From positions 14,919,032 through 14,983,031 of the forward strand of contig OZ020268.1 of assembly GCA_963971225.1 (NCBI GenBank): 64,000 bases of DNA. Direction: 5' to 3'. The notes under the pieces are model-generated. The model was not told the origin of the DNA. It searched no databases and saw only the letters and a list, made by a program, of their open reading frames with translations. Made by a program: the position numbers and the translations under genes. Positions 37,251-48,249 of this stretch are shown here, one piece after another. The DNA comes from Melieria omissa (taxonomy: Eukaryota; Arthropoda; Insecta; Diptera; Ulidiidae). The stretch's first letter is position 1. Each line of letters starts with the position of its first letter.

Positions 37251-38690
37251 CGTTATGGACTTGAATCCCGCAAAACAAACTCGAAATAAACTTTTTGTTT
37301 CTTAGCTGTCTTCTTAGTTTAATATGTGCCAACGCGGAAGGGTTACCCCTATTTATTTTTAGAAGACTTAGTTTTGAAGACCGAATTTATGAACACTATT
37401 TTTTGGACCGTAGCGACTTTTTCCCCATAATGTCTTGAAACATCATATCAACGTAGATTGCATGAGCTACAGTGTTGGTCGAGTTATCCGGAGCAATGGA
37501 ATCAAACTGTTCATCTACGGAGCAGTTACTAATGAAGTATCTCTACAATAGAGTAATGCATGCCACGTTCAGGCTCCGAGGAGTTGATTGAGCTGGATGC
37601 TCTACTGTTATCTTAGTCACCAGTGAGGACCAAGAAAGATCCTCAAGTTCTCTTTCAAGATCCTCTTTTATGATGGACTTTTCTGAAATCTTGCGTTCAT
37701 TCAAAGCTCCTTAGAACGCAAATTTCTTTGTAATCCCAGTGCAAACGGTCTCTTGAACCTTCGCTTTGGACGCGACAAATATTCCTAACAAAACTTGTGG
37801 TTTGTGTTTATTCTTCGACTGCTGGAAGTTCGCGCAGTGTAGACGCGGTAAAAGATCACTTTTCGCCTCACTACTCGTTAAGGTAAATGGCAACAAACAG
37901 GTAGATACGTTCCGCGCACAAGGAACTCCAACTGTCAGCTGCATGGACGGACAGCGCACAGATACACAAAACCGCCAACTGTAGAGAAGCAAAAGCAAAA
38001 ACAACATTGCAGTCTGCAGTGATCCAATGGGAGAATGACGATTGACAAAAGAAAGACAAATGTGCGGAAAAGCGGCATTTATGCAAACGCCCAGCTTCGG
38101 TCGCGTTGGGTGGCAGCGGGCTGGGAAGACGTCAGTCGGACGTCTGCGGTCAGATAGTTAGTTCGTAGAACAAAGAGACAACAAACCTTTTTGTTTAGCA
38201 ATGAGCGCCTCGTCGTCGTCGATGGCGGCGTCCGCGGTGACGGTGGCAGCGGCAGCGTTGCTCAGATTATTTTGCAACTGCAGCAGACCGCTGCCACAAG
38301 TGCTCGAACTTGTTATGTTTTTCATGCAGCCAGATTTGTATATAAATATATATATATATGTGTGTGTTTGTGTGTATAGAGATGGGAAGTCGTACGTGCG
38401 GTTGCAGTGTTTTGAACTCGACAACTCGTATGGCAACAATAATAACAACAACAGCAACAATTACAAAACAAAGCTGCAGTTGCAGTTCAGTTTGAGATAC
38501 TTTTACTTTTTTCGCTTTTGTTGTTGTTGATATAATTTTTTGCTTTTTGGTTTTTTTTTTCTGTTTAATTTTTTTGCGAGCGCGCGTTTTTTCACAACGT
38601 TTGCTGGTTAATTTCGTAAACTGTGGTTGGCTTAGAGATTTTTGCGCTTTTTTGCAATTTGGCACTTGAATGAGAAAGCAATGACAACAG
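37251..38690. other. Non-coding stretch
   Basis: No gene seen. (TA)n/(TG)n at about 38338-38373 and T-rich sequence at 38480-38600. Frames near 37711-38007 are mirrored and carry no domain. Confidence 0.35.
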
Positions 38691-40260
38691 ACGCGTACAC
38701 TGGGAAAATAATCAAAAACAAAATCAGTTTTGCATTATTCACACAAACGAGATATGGCAACGAAATGTGCGCCGCTGCGGTCGGCGCGCTCACGCAATGG
38801 CGGCGCCCAGAGTGCGTTGCAGTCGGCGAATCGCTGGGGCGATCGATTGATCGATGGCAGCCGTCGATCGGTTCGAGTGCAATGAACACAAATGCGATTT
38901 TATTGATATTTGCACAGACTTTGCCGCGTTGCGTATTGGTTCTGTTGGGTTGGCGACGGACGGCGCGCGGCTGCAGAGAATCGTAAAGCGCCAACAACAA
39001 CAACAATGCCGATGCTGACGATAAAATTCAAGTGAGTGTGCGTGAATGTGTGAGAGTGTTTTGAGCTGGGCGTGTGTGAGTGCTTGCGGAGAGGGGCGCG
39101 GGGGCGAGGCACACGCACACGGCACTCGCTTGCGTTCACGTTCGCGTACGCGTTGATGGCGTTGTCGATGGCGACAGAGCGAGCGTAACCCAAATTACCG
39201 TTTTCTTTTTATCTACTGTTGTTGTTGTTTGTTGTTTTGTATTTAATGTGTTTTGTTTTTTATTGCAAAAGCCTGCACACACACCTCTCGAACCACTCCC
39301 GACTGTCTGCCGATGCGATTAGGTGCGATGCGAACGATCTGTAACTTCTGACGCCGCCGCGTGGACAGCTGGAGGCGCAGCCGGAACGACGTCGACGGGC
39401 GCAAATGTAGAGTCGCAGTCGGGTGCTGGCGAAAGGCGGAAAAGTCGCACAAAAACTGCACAAAGAACGACTGAAAATAGCTCAGCCCTGCGGCGGAGCA
39501 AACGACAACGGCGAGCCGACAACACACACGCAACGCGCAGAATCGAGAGAAACTCACAGACTGATCGCCGTGTCCAATGAGCACAAGCGAGCAGGGCCCA
39601 ATCGACGACGACGGCCCCACCAAACCAACAACAGCCAACAGCAACAGTCGACAGCCAAAAGTGTTGCGGCAGCAAGAGCAGCAGCGGCAGCGGCAGCGCT
39701 GTACAAGTGGCGCGCGCTGTGGTGGGACCAAGCGAGCGCTGCTGCAGCGCAGAAGTCAAACAAGTGGGGTCTCCGCGAGCATTGGCCGTGGCGCGGGCCG
39801 TGCGGCCGGGCGGCAGCAACACGAAAGCTGGCCCCATGGCACAGGTGATGGGGTGGGGCAGAGTGGCCCAAACAAGTTTGTGCCACAACAACTTTTTGTA
39901 CACTTTGTTTCGTTGGCTGCCTGGCAGTGGAGAGTAGTGTAGAAATACAGTTGCCACCTTTACCACGTCAGTGGCCGGACCGTCACGCGCATCGGAATGT
40001 AGAATATGCCGAAGAGCAGAGTTTTCGCCTCGATCGGCCGCGCGAAGAGAGCACGACAGCTGGCCGAAGAGCGGCAGCGCTGTTATTAGCAGAAATACTT
40101 TGAATATTTGTGCGATTAGTTGTACGCGAGGAATGTCCGAAGAATGTGTGTGTGCTAACAGCGCAGACAGTTGGGCTCAGAGAGTGTCGGAGAGCGCCAG
40201 AGACCCGGCCAAAAGCAGATAGCAGCGAAAATGTTACGGAGAACACAGCAAAACGAATGA
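38691..40260. other. Largest GC-rich island, no gene called
   Basis: About 1.5 kb of GC-rich sequence. Frames of 120-215 codons overlap on both strands (for example 39319-39966 minus and 39423-39848 plus), full of Arg, Ala and Gln from CAG/GCG triplets, with no recognisable domain. The island is the best candidate in the window for a promoter or first-exon region, but the sequence alone does not show it. Confidence 0.35.
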
Positions 40261-41103
40261 GCTCTGGACGACTGTGTGTTGGAACAACAGTTCATGCGAA
40301 AAGTTGCGCGCTTTATTGATTTATTTAGGTTACAGTCGATTGGGCCCCTTGACTTTGCGATCTGGTCGTGCGAAAAGTTGGCTGGAAAATCAAAATATTT
40401 GTGTTTTTATATCATAGAACAAGTTGTGCAATGTTCACACGTTGCGAGTTTAGTATATAATCTCAAGTCAAGTTGTACAACAGATGCCATCTTCTGAGAA
40501 AAGTTTTATATGACGACAGAAATCTACACAGGAATAACATCATATGTTAATATTGATTTAGGTTAGATATTGTTTGGTAAGATTTAAGCTCATAGATTTG
40601 AATCTACATATGCAAATGCTCAGCAACATCACCGTTTTCTGGACAATGCAACAGTCGACGATTTGGGTGTAGAAATTAATGCACCCAATCCGATGCATGG
40701 ACTTGTTTGCTTCATTAAACGTTCATGTTAACTTTGGTAAGGGAGCTTGTAAGCTTTACAGCATCTTAATAAATCCATGTAGCCACAGATTCAACTGCAC
40801 TGAACTGTAGCCACTGCTATATGTATAATGCTTTTTCCTCGTAATTTTTATTTATTTTAAAATTTTTCAAAATTTGGTTGAAAGATGTTGATCACATTTG
40901 TTATTTCTTTCTATATTTTTTGTACTTTATTTCTGTTTTCTCAAAAAAAAAAGTATTTGAATTGTGCTTTCCTGACTTCTCGGTTCTTTCAAACTAAAAC
41001 CCACACATAGAAAAAGAAAAATACGTTTCTTCTTCTCCACTATGTTGATTTAGGTGACTTTCGAAATTACCGAGTTCTGGGGGGAATGACTTAGACTAAT
41101 ATG
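40261..41103. other. AT-rich non-coding stretch
   Basis: Nothing recognised. Confidence 0.4.
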
Positions 41104-41107
41104 TTAA

Positions 41108-41446
41108 CACTAGAATGCCCGACAATCTGACCTACTTAAAAGGCACATATCACACATGTAGTCATTTTGACTACAATATTGTTTACTGACTGACCGACTG
41201 ACTGATATTTCGCAATTGAAGATGCATATTTGTCCATCAGTAAATTTTGCTGAAAACGTATTCAAGGTAAATGTTGAAAAATTGGGGTAAAACATTTGTT
41301 TACAATATTTTTAATTTATTTATTCAATTTAGCTTTAAAAATCAGTCAAAGTCACGTAAGAAATTTTTTAGAAAGCGATGCAATAAAAGTTATTTACAAG
41401 AAAAGACTTCAATGTAGTCAATATGACTACCTTAGGCATTCTAGTG
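41108..41446. mobile_element. TTAA-flanked MITE with 12-bp TIRs, 339 bp
   Basis: TTAA at 41104-41107 and 41447-41450 flank perfect terminal repeats, CACTAGAATGCC on the left and GGCATTCTAGTG on the right. Two hairpins share the same arms: GTAGTC-ATTTT-GACTAC (41158-41174) and GTAGTC-AATAT-GACTAC (41414-41430, close to the right end). There is no coding capacity. TTAA duplication suggests piggyBac-type mobilisation. Confidence 0.85.
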
Positions 41447-41450
41447 TTAA

Positions 41451-44145
41451 CTATGTGTTATGAAATTCTAGAATATGAAGCGGAAGCTTGCCATTTTTGG
41501 AGGTAACTCATTTGTATTTGTTAATCCTAATAAATTTTGTAACATTTTTCAACTCATAGAAAGACTATGTTAGATTGAGTGCAGAGATTTCGCTATAAAT
41601 TTCAGTGAATGCTTACGAAGGTTAAAAGTTCGTCAGACAGAACTGATACAGGTGTTCGAAATTGACTAATAGGTTGCTATGACCAGCTAAGTAAAAAATT
41701 TCTATATGGAAATTTACGAAAACAACAATCTCCCACCGAAATCGTGCTTAAATTATTCCTTTTTTTAATGTTTTTACGCTTGAATTGATTTTCTACTGCA
41801 GTAATTGATTGATCCAAACATATCTCGCCAAGTAATCGGTTAGGTCGAGTTCAATGATGGAACTCATATACCCAAATCCTTAGATATATTACACAGCTTC
41901 CCACTTAGCCCGAATCCGTTGATATATCACACAGCTTCCAAGCTCTCAAGTGGTTATTCCATAAACTTATTTAATTCACTCAAATGTTTATAAATGTTAT
42001 GCAATTTTAAAATCATTTCAAATCGTTCTTGAACTGCCTTCAAACAAATCAAAATCTAAAACAATGCACACATTTCTCTCCATTTCTATTTTTCATTCAG
42101 CATTCGCATAGAAACTTTCGCAGATTACAAAACGGAGAAAAAGCCAACTGACTTCATTATAAATGTCGCCATAATTCAACACTCAATTGACGTCATTTTA
42201 ACAAGTGGCACACTGGTCACTGGCGTCGTTGGTGTGACCGACCAGCAGCGCTGCCCGCAATGACCCCCGCCCACTGCTTCACACCACGCGCACAACAACT
42301 GCACGCGGCAATCAGTCCGTGTGCCAGGCGGCGATTTTTATGATGACAAATAAACACATGGAAAGTGTGAAAAAAAAAATTGAACAAATACAAAAACCAC
42401 AGCAAAATTTATTTTATATGAAAAATGCAAATAAACAAATTCAGCAAAGCAGCTACACAGCAACTACACCAACAAGAACAATAATAAAATATTAACGAAT
42501 AGTCATAATTCCAGGCGCTGACTCATCGCACAGCGCGCAGTTGGCACATAGCCGCGCGCGTTTATGCAGAAGCGGACCGAAGCCGCCGCAGCTGCCGCCG
42601 ACGCCATCGCCATCGCTGCTGGAGACAGCGCCGAGTAGCGTCGCGTTTCGCATAAACGCAAGAATCGGCGACCGCAACGCTAAGCGATTTTCGCGCATTG
42701 TGGCAACGCTGCGACGCACATAATTGCAAGAACAAAAACATTCGACTTACAATTTCAGCAGAATAGTCAACAACAACAACTATGACAATACTCATTGAAC
42801 GCGTGCGCGCAAAAAGATGTTCGATGTGTTGTGCTACAGTGGGCCGAAACGGCGTATTTGTTACGCTCAATATTATTTACTTGGTGTCAGTCGGTGCGGC
42901 CACAGCGCAGCGGTTTTCAATTTCATGAAGTTGTTTGTTGTTGTTGTTGTGTTTTGTTTACATTCGGCGTGCATTTCCTTGGCGCTGTTGTTAACAAATT
43001 GTTGCCCGTTTTGTTTTTGTTTTGGTTATGATTGGCAAAATCATTCCTTATCGTTCGACAGTAGCGTTTTGTGCCTGCCACCGTTTCGTTTGTGTTATTG
43101 TTATTGTCATTATGGCAATTGTTGTTGCGTTGTGTTTGTTGTTTTTTCAGCGACCGTTGTCATGTGTCACTGGCAATACGGCGTCGCCACCACTGCCGTT
43201 GGTTGATATCGACTTGCGATCACGTTGTCATGCGATCGCTTTGGCGCGTTGCGTCCTCACTGAGTCCCCCTTCCCCCAACAGCGCTCACGTCTTCTTGGC
43301 AACTTGATTTTAATTTTGGTTTTTTCGAATATTTTTTGCGGTCGTTCTCATTGTGCTTGTGTAAACAAACATTATTTTTATTATAAATTTGATCAATATT
43401 TGACTTTTGGTTTTTTTCGTTTGTTGGTTGGTCAGCAAAAAAGGGCAATCGTTTGGGAATGACAATTCCCAAACTGCTGACGTTGGCACATCTGTTGAGA
43501 ATCAGCAAAATCAGCACATGGCACTTTCTTAGTCATTGAAGAAATATGGATGAACCAAAAGGTGTCATTTGCTGATTTGAAGTATTTAATTGTTGAATTA
43601 TTTGAACTTCAGGCTGGGGAACAATGAGAAATTCGCAACAGTATAGATGGATTAACTATATTAAAACTTGAGTTACATTAGAAAAGGAGGTATGTAGCAC
43701 AGGCTGAATTTCCACTCATATCAACTTAAATGAAACCTAATTCTAACAGACAGAAGCTTGAACTTCTTATTTGATGGTATTTGAATCCGAATTGAGAGAA
43801 AGGAAGCGAGCTTATTGGGCAAATTGTCGGATTGCATTTAAACTGGCGAATGTCTGAGCGTTATGTATTCCTTAGCGCCATACTATTTGATATAGTATCG
43901 TAAAATTATTGGACCTCTCAATTTGATCGGGGAAAGCAGATGGTTTAACAAAGACAGCACCTTCACTTTTTACAGGAACCCCAGTTAGAGCGATGTGCCT
44001 CCTCCTGGCAGTCATCGAGGGCACTCACAATAGGCACTGATGTTTCAGAATAAAATTACGGGTTTTCAATACACACCCTCTGAACCTAACCAAACCTAAC
44101 ACTAATCTAAAGTTACAATTATATTCAAAATGGGGGTTTTTAATG
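41451..44145. other. Non-coding stretch with a GC-rich island
   Basis: No gene called. 42230-42730 is GC-rich with mirrored open frames. (GTT)n runs lie at about 42929-42947. 43960-44100 has mixed composition ending in CCTAACCAAACCTAAC, resembling decayed retrotransposon tails. Confidence 0.35.
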
Positions 44146-44802
44146 GGGTTTCGACAGTAAATTTTGATTGTTGCCTTGTAGAAACCTATGGGAGACGCCC
44201 TCTGTTGGTGAATTTCGGAACTTTAATCAAATTTGTATTTTTTGTACTCAAGAATGTTGCCGATCGCTGAAAAAATCATTTAAATCGGTTCAGTAGTTTC
44301 CGAGATACGATGTTTTCTCGCTTACTTAACTACTACATTTATTACTTGGGGAGCCAATGGCATAGAAAATTGCCAATTTTGTATGGCAGCTCCCTTAAGA
44401 CTTGGAGATAGCGGGTAGGTATGTTTGGAAGAAACATTCGGAAAGGAAAATTAATGGGTGTCGGTCATACATTTGACACATCTGGGGGCAACCTGGGAAC
44501 AGTGGGAGCCTATTGTGTAAAAACGACCATTTTGTATGGGAACCACATTAATAGTTGGAGATGGGGTATAAATATGTTTGAAAGAAATGTTCAGTAAAGA
44601 AAACTAATGGGGATCAGTCATAGATTTTAACCTTCTAAGAGCAACTTGTGACCAGCAGTGTAGCAATTTGTCGAATTTCCCAGCTTTTTTGTGAACTTTG
44701 ACCTCGATGCGACGCCATTTAGTCCCACTCTAGCCCCAAAATGGTTTGGTTCATGCACTTTTTCACCAAGCCGCATCAAAAGAGAGGTTGCGGAGCATCA
44801 AG
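44146..44802 (-). repeat. Dispersed repeat, copy B
   Basis: Inverted copy of 29004-29690 (see shared strings there). The right boundary near 44802 lies only about ten bases from the 432-bp element at 44812, so that element inserted at or just beyond the edge of this repeat. Confidence 0.75.
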
Positions 44803-44811
44803 AACCTATTA

Positions 44812-45243
44812 CACTGCACAACAAAATCAAATTCTTTTTTAAATAACAAGGTTCTGACAACGGATTCTGGTAGAGGGGACCAAAAAAAAATATACGTGTA
44901 TCGTATGTATTTTTTTTTAGGGGGGTCAAAGTTTTCCCCTTTTTGCGCATTCTTATGGTGAATCGGCATACGAAAACCATGTAACATCACATTTGAGGTA
45001 TATTAAGTGTTCAGCAATTTGATGTCAAATACTACGGAGAATATTTTTGTGGAGCATTTTAACCCTGTAGCTCCTATTTTTATGGGCCAATTTGACCCCT
45101 TTTTTCTAAAATGTCAAAAATGTCCTGTAAAACAGGACTTTGGAATAGCACAGAATATTATATTTTTATACTTATATTTTTTTTTGGTTCCCTCTACCAG
45201 AATCCGTTGTCAGAAAGTTGTTATTTTTTTGTCTTGTGCAGTG
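44812..45243. mobile_element. MITE/foldback with CAC termini, 432 bp
   Basis: TTA lies directly outside both ends (44809-44811 and 45244-45246). The left arm (44812 to about 44895) begins CACTGCACAACAAAAT and contains CTGACAACGGATTCTGG; the right arm (about 45171-45243) mirrors it with CCAGAATCCGTTGTCAG and ends TTGTGCAGTG. Arms are about 75-84 bp. No transposase. The CAC start and TTA flank recall the elements at 6234 and 6377. Confidence 0.85.
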
Positions 45244-45246
45244 TTA

Positions 45247-45644
45247 TTAAGAATCTCCATACAACAGTAAATCATGTTTAGTGTACACTTCTATAGCGAG
45301 AATAGTTCCTTTTAGGTCTTCCAAAACCCATAGGGAAGTGTCTAAAATCTGGCATTTCATGCTCAAAACATGAAAAATTGTGGACTTCGTTTAACTTCTA
45401 ATCTTCTTCCTTTTCATCTCAGACATTATTTATGTGTTCGTTCATGTGCCGCGTACTTTTCCCACGTCTTGCAGCGGTTTTAAAAACAAAAATATTCTAT
45501 ACCCATTTACAGTGGCTAATAAAAACAAAAACAACACAACACGGCGCTACGAATCACAACTCACAGCTCACAAAAACTCCATAAAAAAATCGAAATTATA
45601 CGAATTCTCGAAAAATGCGGCCATTTTTGCATGTAAGGTTGTAT
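45247..45644. other. AT-rich non-coding stretch
   Basis: Nothing recognised apart from the start of a GTAT run at 45641. Confidence 0.4.
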
Positions 45645-45846
45645 GTATGTATTAGGCATCGCGGATCCCGGGATCCCGGACTTTTTCCAGTCCCGAAAAT
45701 CCCGGGATTCAAATTCTTTTATCCCGGGATTTTCGGGATTGCAAAAGATGCTTCAAAGTTCAAATGAAATAAATTTTAAGGCACAAAAACCCAATTCCTT
45801 ATTTGAGGGAGAAGGGAGGGGATAGAGTGCGTCTTTTGCAAAAGGC

Positions 45847-46005
45847 TTATGATTATTTACTAAGCATTCAACCAACAAGTGTTGAATCTGAAGGATGTTT
45901 CTCTTCAGCAGTGTTCATTTGAAATAAATTTCGCTCTAGAGAAGAGAACAAAACACTTAATGCCTTTGTATTTTAAAGATCTCAGTTTTTAGTTAATCAA
46001 AACGC
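45847..46005 (+). pseudogene. hAT transposase C-terminal remnant
   Basis: In one plus-strand frame the sequence reads DYLLSIQPTSVESEGCFSSA, a stop, NKFRSREENKTLNAFVF, a stop and RSQF. This corresponds to the C-terminal dimerisation region of hAT transposases, whose family signature includes PTSVESER-F and a later LNAxVFL-like stretch. The rest of the transposase is absent and two in-frame stops break what remains, so the element depends on a transposase supplied elsewhere. Confidence 0.75.
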
Positions 46006-46208
46006 TTAACTTTTTTATCGAAATAATCGAAGTAAAACTCAAAGCACAAACAAATTAACTATTTTATTTTTTTTATCAAATATGCATATATATGCACTTT
46101 ATGATACATCGGTTGCAAAGTAATAAGTTATGTTTAAGTGTCATTTTTGGATAAAACAAAATGCTATGAAACTGAAGTTAAATGTCAAATGAAAAACTTT
46201 TAAGTTAA

Positions 46209-46554
46209 CTCTTCAATTCCCAGTGTCACCTGTAGGTGACAGATGCTTAATATTTGTTTTCCTACCACATAGGTTTTTATTTTAAAATTCTAACACTTGT
46301 ATAGCAAAGTCAATTAGTAGTACTTGTTTATTTAATTTTCCTACCAACACTAGCGATACGTCATTTGTAAAATTTATTAATTTGTTTCACGCGTAATTAA
46401 AGCAGTGCGAGTTTGTGTGGTTTCTTTCAATATAAAAATGAGGGTAGTTTAAACATTTTTTATGTATTTTTTTGTCTTATCCAAACGTATCTAAGCTCTT
46501 TTATTTAAAAAGAAAATTTTCTTTTTCACTATTTTGGACATGGGAATTGAAGGG
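46209..46554. mobile_element. TTAA-flanked MITE nested in the hAT element, 346 bp
   Basis: TTAA at 46205-46208 and 46555-46558. The left end CTCTTCAATTCCCAGTG and the right end, reverse-complemented, CCCTTCAATTCCCATGT, agree at all but a few positions. A hairpin GTCACC-TGTA-GGTGAC lies at 46225-46240 just inside the left end. Being inside the hAT element, it inserted later. No coding capacity. Confidence 0.8.
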
Positions 46555-46799
46555 TTAAACAAAATGTGATTAAATTCAAGATTAAAAATCTTGAAACTAC
46601 CCAAATGTGATTAAAATGTGTCCATTTTTATGATAAATATATTATAAACAAGTATTTATGCAATTCGGGAAAATTGTTTTATTACAAAATTTGTTATATG
46701 AATCCCGGGATTAAATCCCGGGATCCCGGGATTTGACTTTTCAATCCCGAAAATCCCGGGATCGCAAAATGGCCAAAAATTGCGATCCCTAGTATGTAT

Positions 46800-47987
46800 G
46801 TATGTATGTATGTATATGTAAATGATTGTACGCGCAGTTGCGCTGGTTTAATTGGTGCTGCGGCGGCGGCTCGAGCCGAAAACGTCCGTAAATGGCAAGA
46901 AGTGGCCGTATTGGCGATTCGAGTGGAATTATTCAAATTAAAAATTGAAACATGCTCGTAAATAATTGCGAGCGGCTCAGGTGTAAATTTGTGAAACGCA
47001 TATGGCGAAAACCACTTGGGGCCGCAACAGCAAATAGCGCACAGAACACCAACAATCAACAACAAACAATGGCAACAAACGGCAGAAACGATATAAAACA
47101 ACACAACACAAAAAACAAAAATAAAAGTTAATAACCAAAGGCAACAGCGGCAAAAAAACACACCAACAATAACAATGCAGAACCATGCAAACAACCACAA
47201 TAACAATAGCAACAACAACAATAGAAAGAAAACAACAGCCACGCGAGTTGTTGCCATGTTTGGTTTTGGTGGGAGTGCGGACGGGGGGAAAGCGGGGGTT
47301 GCCTGCTATGGCAAAAAATATCGATTACAATGGAAAAAATGTTTATAATTTGTGCTTATTTAGATTTTTGTGTTGTTGTTGCTCTGCATAAGGTGGAGGC
47401 TACAAACAACAAATAAAAACAAACGGTAAGCAGATTAGCGGCAGCTGCGAGCCTACGCAACGCGCTGATCGACGCTGAGCCGGCCGAGGCGGTTATTATC
47501 TAATAATTTCAATTTGAGTCTATTAACCTTGAATTCGCGCTTAATGCGGCGCGCAGTGAGTCAATGTGAATGTAAGCGGTTTTAAAATGCCAAAACTTGA
47601 ACATAAATAACAAATTATTTTTAGCTCGAAACATCAAGTTTCAAAGAATACTTTCGACATTTAAATAAGGCACGAAATTAGCTAGAAACAAAAAAACCAA
47701 GATTTTTAATTTCATAGACTTTTTATGTTAATTGTGCCAATAGTTTTATGTTACAAAATGTTAAGAGGTTTTTAATGTAGATCCATAAGCGAAGTTGATA
47801 GGGTTTGAGAAAAACGCAAGTTTCATGTAATAGGTTCTCAAATTATACTCATGGAACGATACACTGTATGCAATACTAACAATAAATCACGCAGAGAGCG
47901 GCTGAACATAGCATAGAAGTGAGGTCCTGCAAATTCAGATTAAAAATGTCAGTAGAATTGGATCCCAAGGTATGAAGAAAGCGTTGT
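46800..47987. other. Non-coding stretch, CAA-rich in the middle
   Basis: GTAT repeats continue to about 46818. 47030-47240 is CAACAA-rich and 46850-46900 is briefly GC-rich. The minus-strand open frame at 46694-47257 is made of the antisense of these CAA runs (Leu/Cys/Val) and is not a gene. Confidence 0.4.
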
Positions 47988-48249
47988 AAACAAAATCTCC
48001 ATCATAGTTAGAACGGTCTCTGAGACTTTATTGGCCTTGAAACAAGATCTCCACATAGCTAGAACGGTCTCTGAGACTTTATTGGCCTTGAAACAAGATC
48101 TCCATCATAGCTAGAACGATCTCTGAGACTTTATTGGCCTCGAAACAAGATCCCCATCATAGCTAGAACGGTCTCTGATACTTTATTGGCCTTGAAACAA
48201 GATCTCCATAATAGCTAGAACGATCTCTGAGACTTTATTGACCTTGAAA
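47988..48249. repeat. 52-bp minisatellite, five copies
   Basis: The unit contains AAACAAGATCTCCATCATAG followed by CTAGAACGGTCTCTGAGACT and TTATTGGCCTTG, and is repeated five times with a few substitutions and a 1-base length change. The inner string TCTCTGAGA is palindromic. No frame runs through all copies. Confidence 0.9.

Larger units (their letters stand above)
45653..46791 (+). mobile_element. hAT transposon derivative, 1139 bp
   Basis: The terminal repeats are TAGGCATCGC on the left and TAGGGATCGC (reverse complement) on the right. The 8-bp string GTATGTAT directly flanks both ends (45645-45652 and 46792-46799), the target-duplication length typical of hAT elements. Because the site is a GTAT run, the duplication alone is weak, but a transposase remnant supports the call. 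Both subterminal regions are packed with palindromic ATCCCGGGAT and ATCCCGAAAATCCCGGG, as expected for hAT transposase binding sites. A TTAA-flanked element is nested at 46209-46554. Confidence 0.85.

Noticed and set aside
39319..39966. 215-codon minus-strand open frame
   Set aside because: It mirrors plus-strand frames in a GC-rich island, has no recognisable domain, and its composition follows the triplet repeats.
47988..48249. CRISPR-like regular repeats
   Set aside because: Units are contiguous with no unique spacers, and the genome is eukaryotic; it is a minisatellite.
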